Shown: positions 53,801 to 62,597 of the stretch, one piece after another
How the letters are laid out: every line of letters starts with the position of its first letter
How positions within the stretch are numbered: position 1 is the stretch's first letter
NCBI GenBank assembly: GCA_963784415.1
Contig: CAWARK010000005.1
Span: 62,001 to 126,000, forward strand
Origin: UBA7672 sp963784415
Lineage (GTDB): Bacteria; Pseudomonadota; Alphaproteobacteria; Caulobacterales; Hyphomonadaceae
Direction of reading: 5' to 3'
Length of the DNA stretch: 64,000 nt
Position numbers and translations under genes: made by a program
Notes under the pieces: model-generated
What the model was told of the DNA's origin: nothing
Database searches by the model: none
What the model saw: the letters and a program-made list of their open reading frames with translations, nothing else

Positions 53801-54479
53801 TCCGGCCAAGGGCGTGCCGAAGGATCTTTATACCACCATCTCCGCGGCGACGGCGAGCGCGAGCCAGGTGCGCGACCGGTTTTCGGTCGACGGGTGGACG
53901 GCGCTGAACGAGCTGGCGGTGAGCGCGCGGCTGGAGCTGTCGAATATTGCGCCGGGCTATACGTCCGTGCGCGCGCTGGGATTGTTGCTGCGGCAGATCA
54001 CCGGGTTCTCGGGCCTCGTGCACGAGAACATGTATCGCTTTGCCGGATGGCGATTCCTGTCGATCGGGCGGTCGCTGGAACGCGCGGCGGCGATGGCGTC
54101 CGTGCTGGCGTGGTTTGCGGATGAAGCAGCGCCCGAGGGCGCGCTCGACATGGTGGTGGAGATTGGCGACAGCGTGCTGACACACCGCCGCCTATTCGCG
54201 GTGGCGACGAGCCGGTCGACGGTGGTGGATCTTCTGGGGTGCGATGCGGACAACCCGCGCGCGATCCAGTACCAGCTGGCGGAGCTGAAGGAGCATATCG
54301 CGGTGCTGCCGGGCGCGCACGAACAGGGACAGATGTCCGAGCTGTCGCGCGCGATCATGAAGTTGCATGCGGACGTGTTGGTGGCGAAGCCGGAATCGCT
54401 CAACGCCAAGGCCCTGCTCGACCTGCGAACGGATTTGACCCGCGTATCAGACCTGCTGACGACGACGTATCTGAGATAG
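53718..54479 (+). CDS. Alpha-E (DUF403) domain, C-terminal part in the shifted frame
   Basis: Frame open from 53718, though the alpha-E homology starts only near 53742 (RRLLEYAGKYPGFFGADPAK), so the ATG at 53718 is not a true start. Visible family features: TISAATASASQVRDRFS, GLVHENMYRFAGWRFLSIGRSLERAAAM and the helical C-terminus. One surplus G in the run agcggacg would put this in frame with the ATP-grasp protein upstream. Alpha-E domains always travel with DUF404/407 and transglutaminases. The stop is directly followed by the start of the next transglutaminase. Confidence 0.8.
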   Translation: MCGGARADERTRRLLEYAGKYPGFFGADPAKGVPKDLYTTISAATASASQVRDRFSVDGWTALNELAVSARLELSNIAPGYTSVRALGLLLRQITGFSGLVHENMYRFAGWRFLSIGRSLERAAAMASVLAWFADEAAPEGALDMVVEIGDSVLTHRRLFAVATSRSTVVDLLGCDADNPRAIQYQLAELKEHIAVLPGAHEQGQMSELSRAIMKLHADVLVAKPESLNAKALLDLRTDLTRVSDLLTTTYLR

Positions 54480-55370
54480 ATGATGCTCTACGATATCGGC
54501 CTTCGCATCAGTTACGCCTACCAGGCGCCGGCGGCGGGCGGACGACATGTACTGTGCATGACGCCGGCGGACATGCCGGGTCAACGCGCGATCACGTCGC
54601 TGCTGGATGTGACGCCGGAACCGGATGAGCGGATCGCGCGGACAGATTTCTTCGGCAATACGGTTGTCGAAGTCGCGTTCCGCGCGCCGCACCAGAAGAT
54701 CGAGTTCCGCCTGCGCGCGCGGGTGGAGCGCCGTGTGGCCGCGACGCCGGTGGAAGACCAGTCCATGTCGCTGAAGGCTTTGCCGGGAGCGATTGCGGCG
54801 GTGCGATCCCTGGGGCCGGAGTCGCCGCATCATTTTCTCGCCGACAGTCCGCGCGTTCGAACGACACTGGATTTCGAGGCGTTTGCGCTGAAGCAGATCG
54901 ACGCGGACAAGATGACCACACGGGAAGCCGTGGAGGCCATCGGCCTCGCCATCGATCGCGACATGACGTTCGAGCCGGGCTCGACACAGGTTGATACGCC
55001 GCCGGAGGAGGCCTTCGCGCGGCGCCGTGGCGTGTGTCAGGATTTTTCCCACATCATGATCGGCTGCCTGCGCGCCATCGGTATTCCGGCGGCCTATGTC
55101 AGCGGCTTCCTGCGCACCAATCCGCCAGAGGGTCAGGCGCGGCTCGAGGGCGCCGACGCGATGCACGCCTGGGTGCGCGCCTGGTGCGGGCCGGACGTCG
55201 GATGGATCGAATACGATCCGACCAATGGCGTGCACATCAGCGACCATCATATCGTGGTCGCCTATGGCCGCGACTATGGCGACGTGGCCCCGGTGCGCGG
55301 CGTTGTTCGCACGTCGGGCTCGCAGAAGAGCAGCCAGGCCGTCGATGTGGCGCCGCTATCCGAGGCGTGA
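54480..55370 (+). CDS. Transglutaminase-like protein (bacterial TGase N-domain plus core)
   Basis: 296 aa; the ATG follows the alpha-E stop with no gap. The N-terminal beta domain (about 1-85) opens with LRISYAYQAPAAGGRHVL. The papain-like core has C186 (RRGVCQDFSHIMIGCLRA), H229 (DAMHAWVRAWC) and D246 (WIEYDPTNG), a complete catalytic triad. Members of this operon type are thought to act as peptidases or amidases on the product of the neighbouring ATP-grasp ligase. It is third in the operon. Confidence 0.92.
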   Translation: MMLYDIGLRISYAYQAPAAGGRHVLCMTPADMPGQRAITSLLDVTPEPDERIARTDFFGNTVVEVAFRAPHQKIEFRLRARVERRVAATPVEDQSMSLKALPGAIAAVRSLGPESPHHFLADSPRVRTTLDFEAFALKQIDADKMTTREAVEAIGLAIDRDMTFEPGSTQVDTPPEEAFARRRGVCQDFSHIMIGCLRAIGIPAAYVSGFLRTNPPEGQARLEGADAMHAWVRAWCGPDVGWIEYDPTNGVHISDHHIVVAYGRDYGDVAPVRGVVRTSGSQKSSQAVDVAPLSEA

Positions 55371-55405
55371 AACCAGCCTGTTGCCGTTTTTCCACAGGCT
55401 GAGCC

Positions 55406-55426
55406 GTCACATGACAGTCATGTGAC
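55406..55426. promoter_or_regulatory. 21-bp perfect palindrome upstream of the TonB-dependent receptor
   Basis: GTCACATGAC, one central A, GTCATGTGAC. It contains GTCAT/GTCAC units like the Pho-box core and lies 36 bases after the transglutaminase stop. It could be a regulator site or a small hairpin. Confidence 0.45.
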
Positions 55427-55491
55427 GCTGGTTGGCGGCCGAAATGATGCTTCGGCGCCACTGTCTCGCAGCGCAGCATCCGGAATCCGAA

Positions 55492-55520
55492 CTGTCACAC
55501 AACTGTCGGCCGACTGTCAT
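55492..55520 (+). promoter_or_regulatory. Three Pho-box-like half-sites (PhoB binding region)
   Basis: CTGTCAC (55492-55498), CTGTCGG (55503-55509) and CTGTCAT (55514-55520) repeat at exactly 11-bp spacing, the layout of PhoB sites (7-bp CTGTCAT plus 4-bp spacer). They lie 87-115 bases before the receptor start codon. I infer control by phosphate starvation. No clear -10 box could be picked. Confidence 0.6.
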
Positions 55521-55606
55521 GCAGCGCCGCTACCCCCCACCCGTCGGGCGGCTGATCCGCCCCCACGAGCTTCAGGCTCGCGATCGGGAAGACAGGGGTG
55601 ATAAAG

Positions 55607-58111
55607 ATGAAAACGGTTACGCAGCTTCGTACCGCGCTGCTGATGAGCGGCGCACTTCTCGGCATGGCTTCGGCGCCGGCTTTCGCGCAAAGCGCGCCGG
55701 ACATGTCGGCCGACCAGGGCCCTTCTGCTGAAGACACTGTCGCTGCACCAGATGAAGACCAGGGCCGTGACGTCGTCATCGTTTCAGCGCTGAAGCGGGA
55801 CACCGACCTGCAGGACACGCCGATCGCGATCGCGGTCATCGATCCGGTGCTGATCAGGGACAACCACGTCCAGTCGCTGTTCAACCTCTCTGATGGCATC
55901 ATCCCCAGCCTGCGCATCGCGACCTTCGAAGCCCGCCAGTCGGCGCTGACGATCGGCATGCGTGGCATCGTGCCGTTCGACCAGAACCAGACCGCCCGTG
56001 ACTCGGGCGTTGGCACGTACATCGACGGCGTCTACATGGGCCGCAGCCAAGGCCTCAATGCCGCGCTGTTCGACGTTGAACGCATCGAAGTCCTGCGCGG
56101 CCCGCAAGGCACGCTGTTCGGCCGCAACACCGAAGGCGGCGCGCTCTCGATCGTCACGAAAGCCCCCACGGGTGTGTTTGAAGGCCGCGCCGTCGCCGGC
56201 GCCGGCACGTACGGTTCGTACAACGCCGAGATCCACCAGAACTTCGAAGAGTTCGCTGGCCTGTCGCTGAAGTTCGACGGCGTCATCCAGCACCAGGATC
56301 CGACCACCAAGAACCCGATGGCGGGCCAGGCCGGCTGGAACCAGTATCACCGCGTCGGCGGCCGCATCCAGGGCCTCTGGAAGCCGGTCGACACGTTCAG
56401 CGCCGACCTGTCGATCGACTACGCCAAGGACGAGAACACCCCGTTCTACAGCCAGCTGTTGAACTACAACGTCAACGGCAAGACGGTTCGCCCGATCGGC
56501 ACGTTCGCAGGCCCGGCGACGCCGGGTTCGGCAGCGGCGTCTGCCGCGCCGGCCGGAACGATCAACGCGCTCTCGCCGCTGATCCATGTCGGCAAGGACC
56601 GCCAGTCGGTTGGCCTTGGCACCGTGCAACAGCCCAGCGTCGACAAGACCGGCGGCGCCGCCCTCACCATGAAATGGGACGTGACGCCGGACCTGCAGCT
56701 GCGCTCGATCACCGCTGCTCACGCCGTCGCCACCAACCAGTGGGACAACTCGGGCATCGAAAGCCGCAACGTGTTCGCACCGGGCGCCCTGTTCGGCCGC
56801 TACTCGCTGTCGGACCTCTATCAATACCAGTACAGCCAGGAGCTCCAGGCTGTCGGCACGGTCGGCGACAACATCGACTACGTGGCCGGGCTCTACTACT
56901 TCACCGAGCACGCCAAGGAATCGGCCGCGACCCCGTTCACCAACGTGTGGAATGCTGACGGCACGGGCTACACGATCCGCTCGTCGAACGGCACGTTCGG
57001 CGCGGGCGCTATCACCTCCGCCAACCAGGGCTGGGAGTACGGCACGCGCCTCATCACGCGCCGCACCCGCGCCGACTCGGACAGCCTTGCCGCCTACGGT
57101 CAGGTCACATGGTCGCCGATCGAACCGCTGCACCTCACCGCTGGCGGGCGTTACACCAAGGACACTCGCGAGGGCCTGATGGACCGCGCGAACAACCAGA
57201 ACGTCAACTTCGCCCTGGACTATGAAGACAGCCGCTTCGACCCGCTCGTCATCGCTGCTTACGACTTGTCGTCCGACATGAACGTGTACGCCAAATACTC
57301 GACCGGCTTCCGCGCCGGCGGCGCCAACGCCCGTTCGGCCGCCTTCACCGAGTTCAAACCGGAAGAGGTGAAAGCATACGAAGCCGGCTTGAAATCGAGC
57401 TTCTTCGATCGCCAGCTGGTCGTGAATCTCGCAGCCTACCACATGGACCGCACGGACACGCAGATCGACTTCGACAGCGTGTCGGTTTCCGCGCCGAACG
57501 TAGGCGTCCACTTCGAAGAAACGGCCAACGCACCGGGCAAGTCGAAAATCGACGGCATCGAAGCTGACGCGACCTGGTACGTGACGGACGAGCTGTCGTT
57601 CGGCGCATCTTACGCCTACACCAAGGTCAAGATCCCGGATGCTCCGTTCCCGTTCCCCACGGGCCCGGCGGACTTCATCCAGCAAGGGCAGCCCTTCCCG
57701 GTGAACGTCGTCTACACGCCGGAGAACGCGGCCTCCGCGTTCGTGAACTACGAAGTTCCGGTGGGCAACATGACCTTCCGCGCCCACCTCGACGCCAGCT
57801 ATGCCGACGCCCAGTACTCGTTCCAGACCGAATTCGCCGATATCTCTTCGGCGGGCGCCACGGCTGCGAACAACAGGGTCGTCGAAGCGAAGGGCGACTC
57901 CAGCTTCATCGTCAATGGCAGCATCGCTCTTGCCGACATCAACATGAGCAGCAATGGCGGCCCGACGGCCACCATCTCGCTCTGGGCCCGCAACCTGCTC
58001 GACGAGACCTATGTCTACCGCATCTCGGCCGCCAACCGCGGCACGATCGGCGACTACGGCAACCTCAACCCGCCGCGCACCATCGGCGTTGAGGCGACCG
58101 TCAAGTACTAG
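55607..58111 (+). CDS. TonB-dependent outer-membrane receptor
   Basis: 834 aa from ATG 55607 (AGGGG ribosome site; a GTG three codons earlier is possible). Signal peptide (about 5-28, ALLMSGALLGMASAPAFAQ), TonB box-like VVIVSALKRDTDLQDTPIAI, plug domain with RIEVLRGPQGTLFGRNTEGG, and a 22-strand barrel ending in an aromatic (KY). It is a large transporter of the iron-complex/SusC-like open family widespread in Caulobacterales. The Pho-box-like sites upstream hint at a phosphorus-containing substrate, but sequence alone cannot tell. It is a single gene with its own terminator. Confidence 0.92.
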   Translation: MKTVTQLRTALLMSGALLGMASAPAFAQSAPDMSADQGPSAEDTVAAPDEDQGRDVVIVSALKRDTDLQDTPIAIAVIDPVLIRDNHVQSLFNLSDGIIPSLRIATFEARQSALTIGMRGIVPFDQNQTARDSGVGTYIDGVYMGRSQGLNAALFDVERIEVLRGPQGTLFGRNTEGGALSIVTKAPTGVFEGRAVAGAGTYGSYNAEIHQNFEEFAGLSLKFDGVIQHQDPTTKNPMAGQAGWNQYHRVGGRIQGLWKPVDTFSADLSIDYAKDENTPFYSQLLNYNVNGKTVRPIGTFAGPATPGSAAASAAPAGTINALSPLIHVGKDRQSVGLGTVQQPSVDKTGGAALTMKWDVTPDLQLRSITAAHAVATNQWDNSGIESRNVFAPGALFGRYSLSDLYQYQYSQELQAVGTVGDNIDYVAGLYYFTEHAKESAATPFTNVWNADGTGYTIRSSNGTFGAGAITSANQGWEYGTRLITRRTRADSDSLAAYGQVTWSPIEPLHLTAGGRYTKDTREGLMDRANNQNVNFALDYEDSRFDPLVIAAYDLSSDMNVYAKYSTGFRAGGANARSAAFTEFKPEEVKAYEAGLKSSFFDRQLVVNLAAYHMDRTDTQIDFDSVSVSAPNVGVHFEETANAPGKSKIDGIEADATWYVTDELSFGASYAYTKVKIPDAPFPFPTGPADFIQQGQPFPVNVVYTPENAASAFVNYEVPVGNMTFRAHLDASYADAQYSFQTEFADISSAGATAANNRVVEAKGDSSFIVNGSIALADINMSSNGGPTATISLWARNLLDETYVYRISAANRGTIGDYGNLNPPRTIGVEATVKY

Positions 58112-58162
58112 ACCCTGTAGACTGACTGTCCCCTCGGGACATGTCTCCTCAGGATCGGCGGA

Positions 58163-58200
58163 TCGGGCGGCTTGCCATCGGCAGGCCGCCCGAATTCGTT
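58163..58200 (+). terminator. Terminator after the TonB-dependent receptor
   Basis: TCGGGCGGC (58163-58171) pairs with GCCGCCCGA (58185-58193), and the interior TGCC/GGCA extends the stem around an ATC loop. It is followed by attcgttt, 52 bases after the stop codon. Confidence 0.75.
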
Positions 58201-58361
58201 TGGGGGGAAGCGCCGCCAGATGGCCGTGCCAGATCCCGTCAAAAATGTCCTGTTTGCCGCTGATTTCTGCGCCTTTGGCGCGTCGCCCGACCAGCGACGA
58301 ATCACCCGCGCAACGCAGCTTGCGCTTCATGCTTTGAATGCTATACCGCCCCGCTGACCGC

Positions 58362-58448
<87 letters not shown>

Positions 58449-58451
<3 letters not shown>

Positions 58452-58486
58452 GTTTTTAACTAAGTGCAGCTAGCTGCACCAGTTTT
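58449..58486. other. Candidate integrase site at the tRNA 3' end: palindrome between short direct repeats
   Basis: A 16-bp perfect palindrome GTGCAGCTAGCTGCAC (58464-58479) is flanked by direct repeats CCAGTTTT (58449-58456 and 58479-58486). The first repeat starts in the tRNA CCA end. The layout suits an integrase core or arm site. The other att copy would lie beyond the window. Confidence 0.5.
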
Positions 58487-58549
58487 CCGAACAAGCCCTG
58501 GCGATAGACGGCAAGTGCTCCGATCCGATGTTCCGAAGAGGACAACGGA

Positions 58550-60253
58550 ATGGCTGGTCGCCGACCACTTTCTCTCGATAGGCGCCAAGGCGTCTACTAC
58601 TTCCGGGCTGGCTTCCCGACAGACCTTCAAGCTCTGGTAGGTCGCGTCGAAGTCAGGCTCTCGCTGCGAACGCGGCATAGGGCAGATGCTCACCGCGCGA
58701 CATATTATGGCCGCTTGGCATTCGCCCGTCTTTGCGCTCGACTACGAGCGATGAACTCGCCACTCCCCTCCCCGAACCAGATCCTCTCGATCATTGAAGC
58801 CTTCGGGAAAGCCCTTCTCGAGCAGGTTGAGGCTCCGCCTGTGTTCAAGGGACCCGAACAGGCAGAAGATCGAGATTATGTGTTGCACATGGCCTCCGAG
58901 GCCATCCTGGATCTCGATCTCGCGATTATCGACGACGCCCTCGAAGGCGGCACGAACGAACGGCAAATGGCCGCCGCGAGTTTGATTATGCCAGCGGCGC
59001 GTAAACTAGCGGCCCAAAACAACATTGAGTTCGACGCGCTCCCGGAAGCGGAACGGAAGATGATGCTCCAAGGAGTGGCAAGAGCATTGTTGGAGGAGCG
59101 GAAGAAGCTCATCCATAGAGCGACTGACTTCCTTACGCCGTATAAGCCGGAGTACGCGCTATTCCAGAAATCCGCGTCGGCACCCTCATCCATCTCCTTC
59201 GGGGCTGCCGTTGAGAAGTACATAACAACGAAGGCAACCAGCTGGACCTCCAGGACTCAAGACGAGATCAAACGTATTCTCCGCTTGGCGACGGAACATT
59301 TCGGCAAGGACAAACCGCTTCCAGCCATCACAAAAGACGATGTGCGCGCCATGCGAGACAAAATCCAAGCATGGGGCAAAAAGCCTGCCCCGCTGGCGAC
59401 TCTGAAGGAGATGGGACCGGCTCCGGCTGAGAAAAGGATCGGCTCTCGAACTGCCAAGAAGTACATGGGATTTATCGTCGGCGCGTTCTCGTTCTGGGTC
59501 GATGAGGGCTTTCTTGAAGTAAGCCCGGTAGGCGGCATAACGATCACCGTCTCGAAGGCCGAGAAGGCCGGCAGGCGGCGGCCGTTCTCAGCCGCGGAAT
59601 TGAAAGCACTGTTCTCCAGCCCATTGTTCACCGGCTGCCTCAGTAGGGCGAAGCGGCACAAGCCGGGCTCCGAGCTTTTCAAGGATGGGTACTACTGGGT
59701 ACCGCTTGTTGGGGCACTGTCGGGCATGCGCATAAGTGAAATCGTTCAGATGGCTACGACTGACGTAGACGCGGAGGGCGAAATTCCTGTTTTCCGGGTT
59801 CGCGATGATCCCGCGCTCAATCAGTCGCTCAAAACGACATCAAGCCGGCGTTCGATCCCCGTGCACAAACGGCTAATTGAGCTGGGGTTGTTGCAATACG
59901 TGGCGACGCGCGCAGAGGATATCAGCAATCACAGGCTTTTCATCGACGTACCAATAGCGATGACGGGGGGTGCCGGCGGCGAGTATTCTAAGTGGTTCGG
60001 CAGGTATCTCACGCGCGTCGACCTCAAGAAGACCGGCATGGTATTCCATTCGTTCAGGCACAGCTTCATTGATGCGCTCCGCGAAGTTTCGGCACCGGCG
60101 TATGTCCTGAAGGACCTTGTTGGGCATTCGAGCGGCGACGTCACTAGTAACTATGGGACGAAGCTTACGATGGCCACAGCGCGACCGTGGATCGACAAGG
60201 TGACACTTCTCGATGATCTCCCGCCGAACTCGAAGGCTTCCAGCGGAGCCTGA
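58550..60253 (+). CDS. int: Tyrosine site-specific integrase of a tRNA-Ser genomic island
   Basis: 567 aa with a GAGGA ribosome site. The N-terminal ~45 residues resemble the short DUF6538-type DNA-binding opening (RRQGVYYFRAGFPTDLQALVGR). A core-binding helical domain lies at about 215-330, the catalytic domain after 345. The catalytic set is R394 (LSGMRISEI), H500 and R503 (FHSFRHSF), H526 (VGHSSG) and Y535 (NYGTK). Start is fixed by the ribosome site and position. Codon use is less GC-rich than in the upstream core genes. It recombines at the adjacent tRNA-Ser. Confidence 0.93.
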   Translation: MAGRRPLSLDRRQGVYYFRAGFPTDLQALVGRVEVRLSLRTRHRADAHRATYYGRLAFARLCARLRAMNSPLPSPNQILSIIEAFGKALLEQVEAPPVFKGPEQAEDRDYVLHMASEAILDLDLAIIDDALEGGTNERQMAAASLIMPAARKLAAQNNIEFDALPEAERKMMLQGVARALLEERKKLIHRATDFLTPYKPEYALFQKSASAPSSISFGAAVEKYITTKATSWTSRTQDEIKRILRLATEHFGKDKPLPAITKDDVRAMRDKIQAWGKKPAPLATLKEMGPAPAEKRIGSRTAKKYMGFIVGAFSFWVDEGFLEVSPVGGITITVSKAEKAGRRRPFSAAELKALFSSPLFTGCLSRAKRHKPGSELFKDGYYWVPLVGALSGMRISEIVQMATTDVDAEGEIPVFRVRDDPALNQSLKTTSSRRSIPVHKRLIELGLLQYVATRAEDISNHRLFIDVPIAMTGGAGGEYSKWFGRYLTRVDLKKTGMVFHSFRHSFIDALREVSAPAYVLKDLVGHSSGDVTSNYGTKLTMATARPWIDKVTLLDDLPPNSKASSGA

Positions 60254-60443
60254 CTCGCCCTTACCAAACTACCCGCACGCAACTTCCAACGAGCCCATGG
60301 GCTTACCAGGCCCCTCATGAACGAGTTCGCGGAACTCTCCACCTTGCGCGTTTACCAGCGGCCAGATTTTGACGCTTCCGGTTTTCGTGTTTGGACAAGC
60401 GCTTTTCGGTGTACCGGCACATGCTTAAGTGCAAGTTTTACGC

Positions 60444-60899
60444 ATGGCCCTATACTCGATCGGCACATCCAACCGCTCCTGGGACGCGTTCCTGAAACCA
60501 CTTGTTGAGCTCGATATACGAGCACTCTTTGATGTCAGGTCTCGACCGTTTTCAAGGTTCAGTCATTTCAACCGCCCGAAGATGGAAGCGGCGCTCGGGA
60601 GCGTCGGGATCCGATACGAGTGGCGCGGCGACGTGCTCGGAGGACTGGAAGACGTGGACAAGGAGGCGCCGCGGTTCAAGGCTGCGCTCATCGATATCCT
60701 GGCGGCGACCAGTGATGGACCCACCGCGTACTTTTGCAGCGAAGGCGAACCGGCAAGCTGCCATAGAGCTTGGACTGTCGGTGCCGAAATTCTACGGCAG
60801 CACCACGTGAGCACGCTCAACATACTGCGCGACGACACCCTGGAACCGATAGAGGCCACGCTGGCCCGAATACCAAAGAACGTGTCAGGGATATCGTGA
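60444..60899 (+). CDS. DUF488 family protein
   Basis: 151 aa from MALYSIGTSNRSWD; the frame opens five codons earlier. DUF488 hallmarks: YSIGTSNRSWDAFLKPL, LFDVRSRPFSRFSHFN and the CSEGEPASCHR motif (normally C-x-E-x-x-x-x-C-H-R). The family is an uncharacterised, probably nucleotide- or nucleic-acid-related fold often found in defence islands. It lies 190 bases after the integrase. Confidence 0.85.
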   Translation: MALYSIGTSNRSWDAFLKPLVELDIRALFDVRSRPFSRFSHFNRPKMEAALGSVGIRYEWRGDVLGGLEDVDKEAPRFKAALIDILAATSDGPTAYFCSEGEPASCHRAWTVGAEILRQHHVSTLNILRDDTLEPIEATLARIPKNVSGIS

Positions 60900-61055
60900 T
60901 CGGAAGAACGGTAGAGTGTCCAATCGCGCCAGACCCTTTTCAGCTCTGTTGCCATCCAAAAATTGCCTGCGGGTGGACCCGCGCACGACGGCTGCGACCG
61001 CGGGTTGTAGACGTCGGACTGCTCGCAGCAGGTTTGAAACCTGACGCCGCAGCGC

Positions 61056-61379
61056 TCAGTCGATGGCTTTCAAAACGCGTTCGAGACGTTGGAGCTGTAC
61101 AGCGTTTGCGTTCAACACTTGGTCGATCAACCGCACACGCGCCTTGTCTACGACGGTGGGCGTCATTGGTTTGGCGCCGAGAAGTTCGACAGGCTGCACG
61201 GATAGGGCTCGACCAAGCCTTTCGAGCGTCTCGAATGACGCAGCATTGGTCCCTCGCTCCATGCGGCTGATCATGTCGACGCTGCGACCGATCTTTTCGG
61301 CCAACTCTTCCTGCGTCAGACCCGCTGCAGCCCTTCGCTCGCGCAAGCACCTCGCAAATGTCTCGTGCAAACCCGCCAT
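61056..61379 (-). CDS. XRE-family helix-turn-helix regulator
   Basis: 107 aa. An N-terminal HTH (about 5-62, RRAAAGLTQEELAEKIGRSVDMIS, then RMERGTNAASFETLERL) is typical of XRE/Cro-CI proteins. The C-terminal ~35 residues form a helix (ARVRLIDQVLNANAVQLQRL) perhaps for dimerisation. It faces away from the next gene and could repress island functions. Confidence 0.88.
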   Translation of the reverse strand: MAGLHETFARCLRERRAAAGLTQEELAEKIGRSVDMISRMERGTNAASFETLERLGRALSVQPVELLGAKPMTPTVVDKARVRLIDQVLNANAVQLQRLERVLKAID

Positions 61380-61523
61380 AAATCCTCACCAGGCACCCTG
61401 AGTAGGATGTCGGGTACGGCTCAAACACGGAGGATCATTCTGGCCATTTCGGCGACTAAGAACTAAACTACGTTTATAAGCCCGACACCGAACCCGGTTC
61501 GGAGCTGCGATAGTGGGGACGTC

Positions 61524-62288
61524 ATGGCGACCAATCAGCCCGCGGTAAAACCCGCACGCCGGTCAAGGACGCAGGAGTTTGTGGCGTGGACTTTAGCTGG
61601 ATTCCTCCTTCCCTGGATAACTTCCCGGTGGTCTCCTGCAGCTAGCATCACCATCGCCACGCTGCTGGCGATCTTCACAGTACTTGGCATCATGGGGCTA
61701 TTTCGGATCAAGCAAATCGGGGCTTGGCGAACCATCGGGGTTGTTTGGCTCGCGGTGGCGTTTGCTATCGCCGGTACAAATTCGTTTGCTCAGACTCACC
61801 GCTTGGCGGAGTTGGAACAGGCGTCTCCCCGCGAGTACTTGGCGGAAATCAAACGCGCTGGGGACGAGGACCGCTGGTTGACCGAGTTGCGGCGCCTAGA
61901 CCCGAAAGGGTTCGCGGCGGAAACACGGCGTCGCGACACTGAGCGCCAGCTGGCGATTGCGCGCGAACAAGAGCTAGCCGCTGCCTCGACCGCTCGAGTG
62001 TCCGAAGGAACCGGTGAATGGTTCTCAGGCGGAACACTGGGTCAGGCCATGGTGCCTCGGTGGCGCGCGGCCGGGGCGCCGGACCGACTCGCGACCGCTA
62101 CCGATATGGCTGCAATGATGTTGGGCGAACAGGGTGTCCTAGAGCTCGGTTCGATGGATGCGCTCAAACCGTTCGCGATCGAGCTAAAGTCTTGCATAGA
62201 CGAAGCCGTGGTAGGAGGCGTCGCAGACACTCTCCGAGTTGCCGATGTGGCGGCCGCGTGCGCGGTGACGCTGGGTTTCGGAAGATAG
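61524..62288 (+). CDS. Membrane protein of unknown function (island cargo)
   Basis: 254 aa. Two or three membrane segments at the N-terminus (about 20-36, 41-60, 70-85), then a hydrophilic helical domain with a charged coiled coil (HRLAELEQASPREYLAEIKR and KGFAAETRRRDTERQLAIAR). The C-terminal part (GTLGQAMVPRWRAAGAPDRL ... ELKSCIDEAVVGG) has two cysteines. The family is not recognised. Lower GC than the core genome. Confidence 0.65.
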   Translation: MATNQPAVKPARRSRTQEFVAWTLAGFLLPWITSRWSPAASITIATLLAIFTVLGIMGLFRIKQIGAWRTIGVVWLAVAFAIAGTNSFAQTHRLAELEQASPREYLAEIKRAGDEDRWLTELRRLDPKGFAAETRRRDTERQLAIAREQELAAASTARVSEGTGEWFSGGTLGQAMVPRWRAAGAPDRLATATDMAAMMLGEQGVLELGSMDALKPFAIELKSCIDEAVVGGVADTLRVADVAAACAVTLGFGR

Positions 62289-62597
62289 AGGCCGCCAGGC
62301 CGCGACGCGGTCCCGGGATCTCAGTGCAGAGCGACCGCCGCGCCTGGCGCACTCCAAATACCGGTTCTTGGCAGGCGACATTAGGTGTGTGCGAAGTCAT
62401 TGCCATGACGCACCGCACCAGGACCTTCTACCGGTTCTGAAATTCGTGGTTGCCGAGCGCACGCCTCTGCGTTGTAAGCCAGTTGCAACCGAGACGGCAA
62501 AGGTGATCTCTGCCTAGTTGCCTGCTGTGTGATCTGACGCAACGCGCATTAGTGGATGGCGGGTCAAGCCAGCCGGTGAATTGGGAATAGACAAGCC
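62289..62597. other. 309-bp gap without a recognisable gene
   Basis: No supported coding frame, tRNA, strong hairpin or repeat was seen. It probably carries the promoter of the P-loop gene at 62598, but no clear -35/-10 pair stands out. Confidence 0.5.

Noticed and set aside
55784..58330. 848-codon open frame on the minus strand opposite the TonB-dependent receptor
   Set aside because: Pure antisense shadow of a high-GC gene; its translation is Arg/Val/Asp-rich without any domain, and the receptor frame is clearly the real one.
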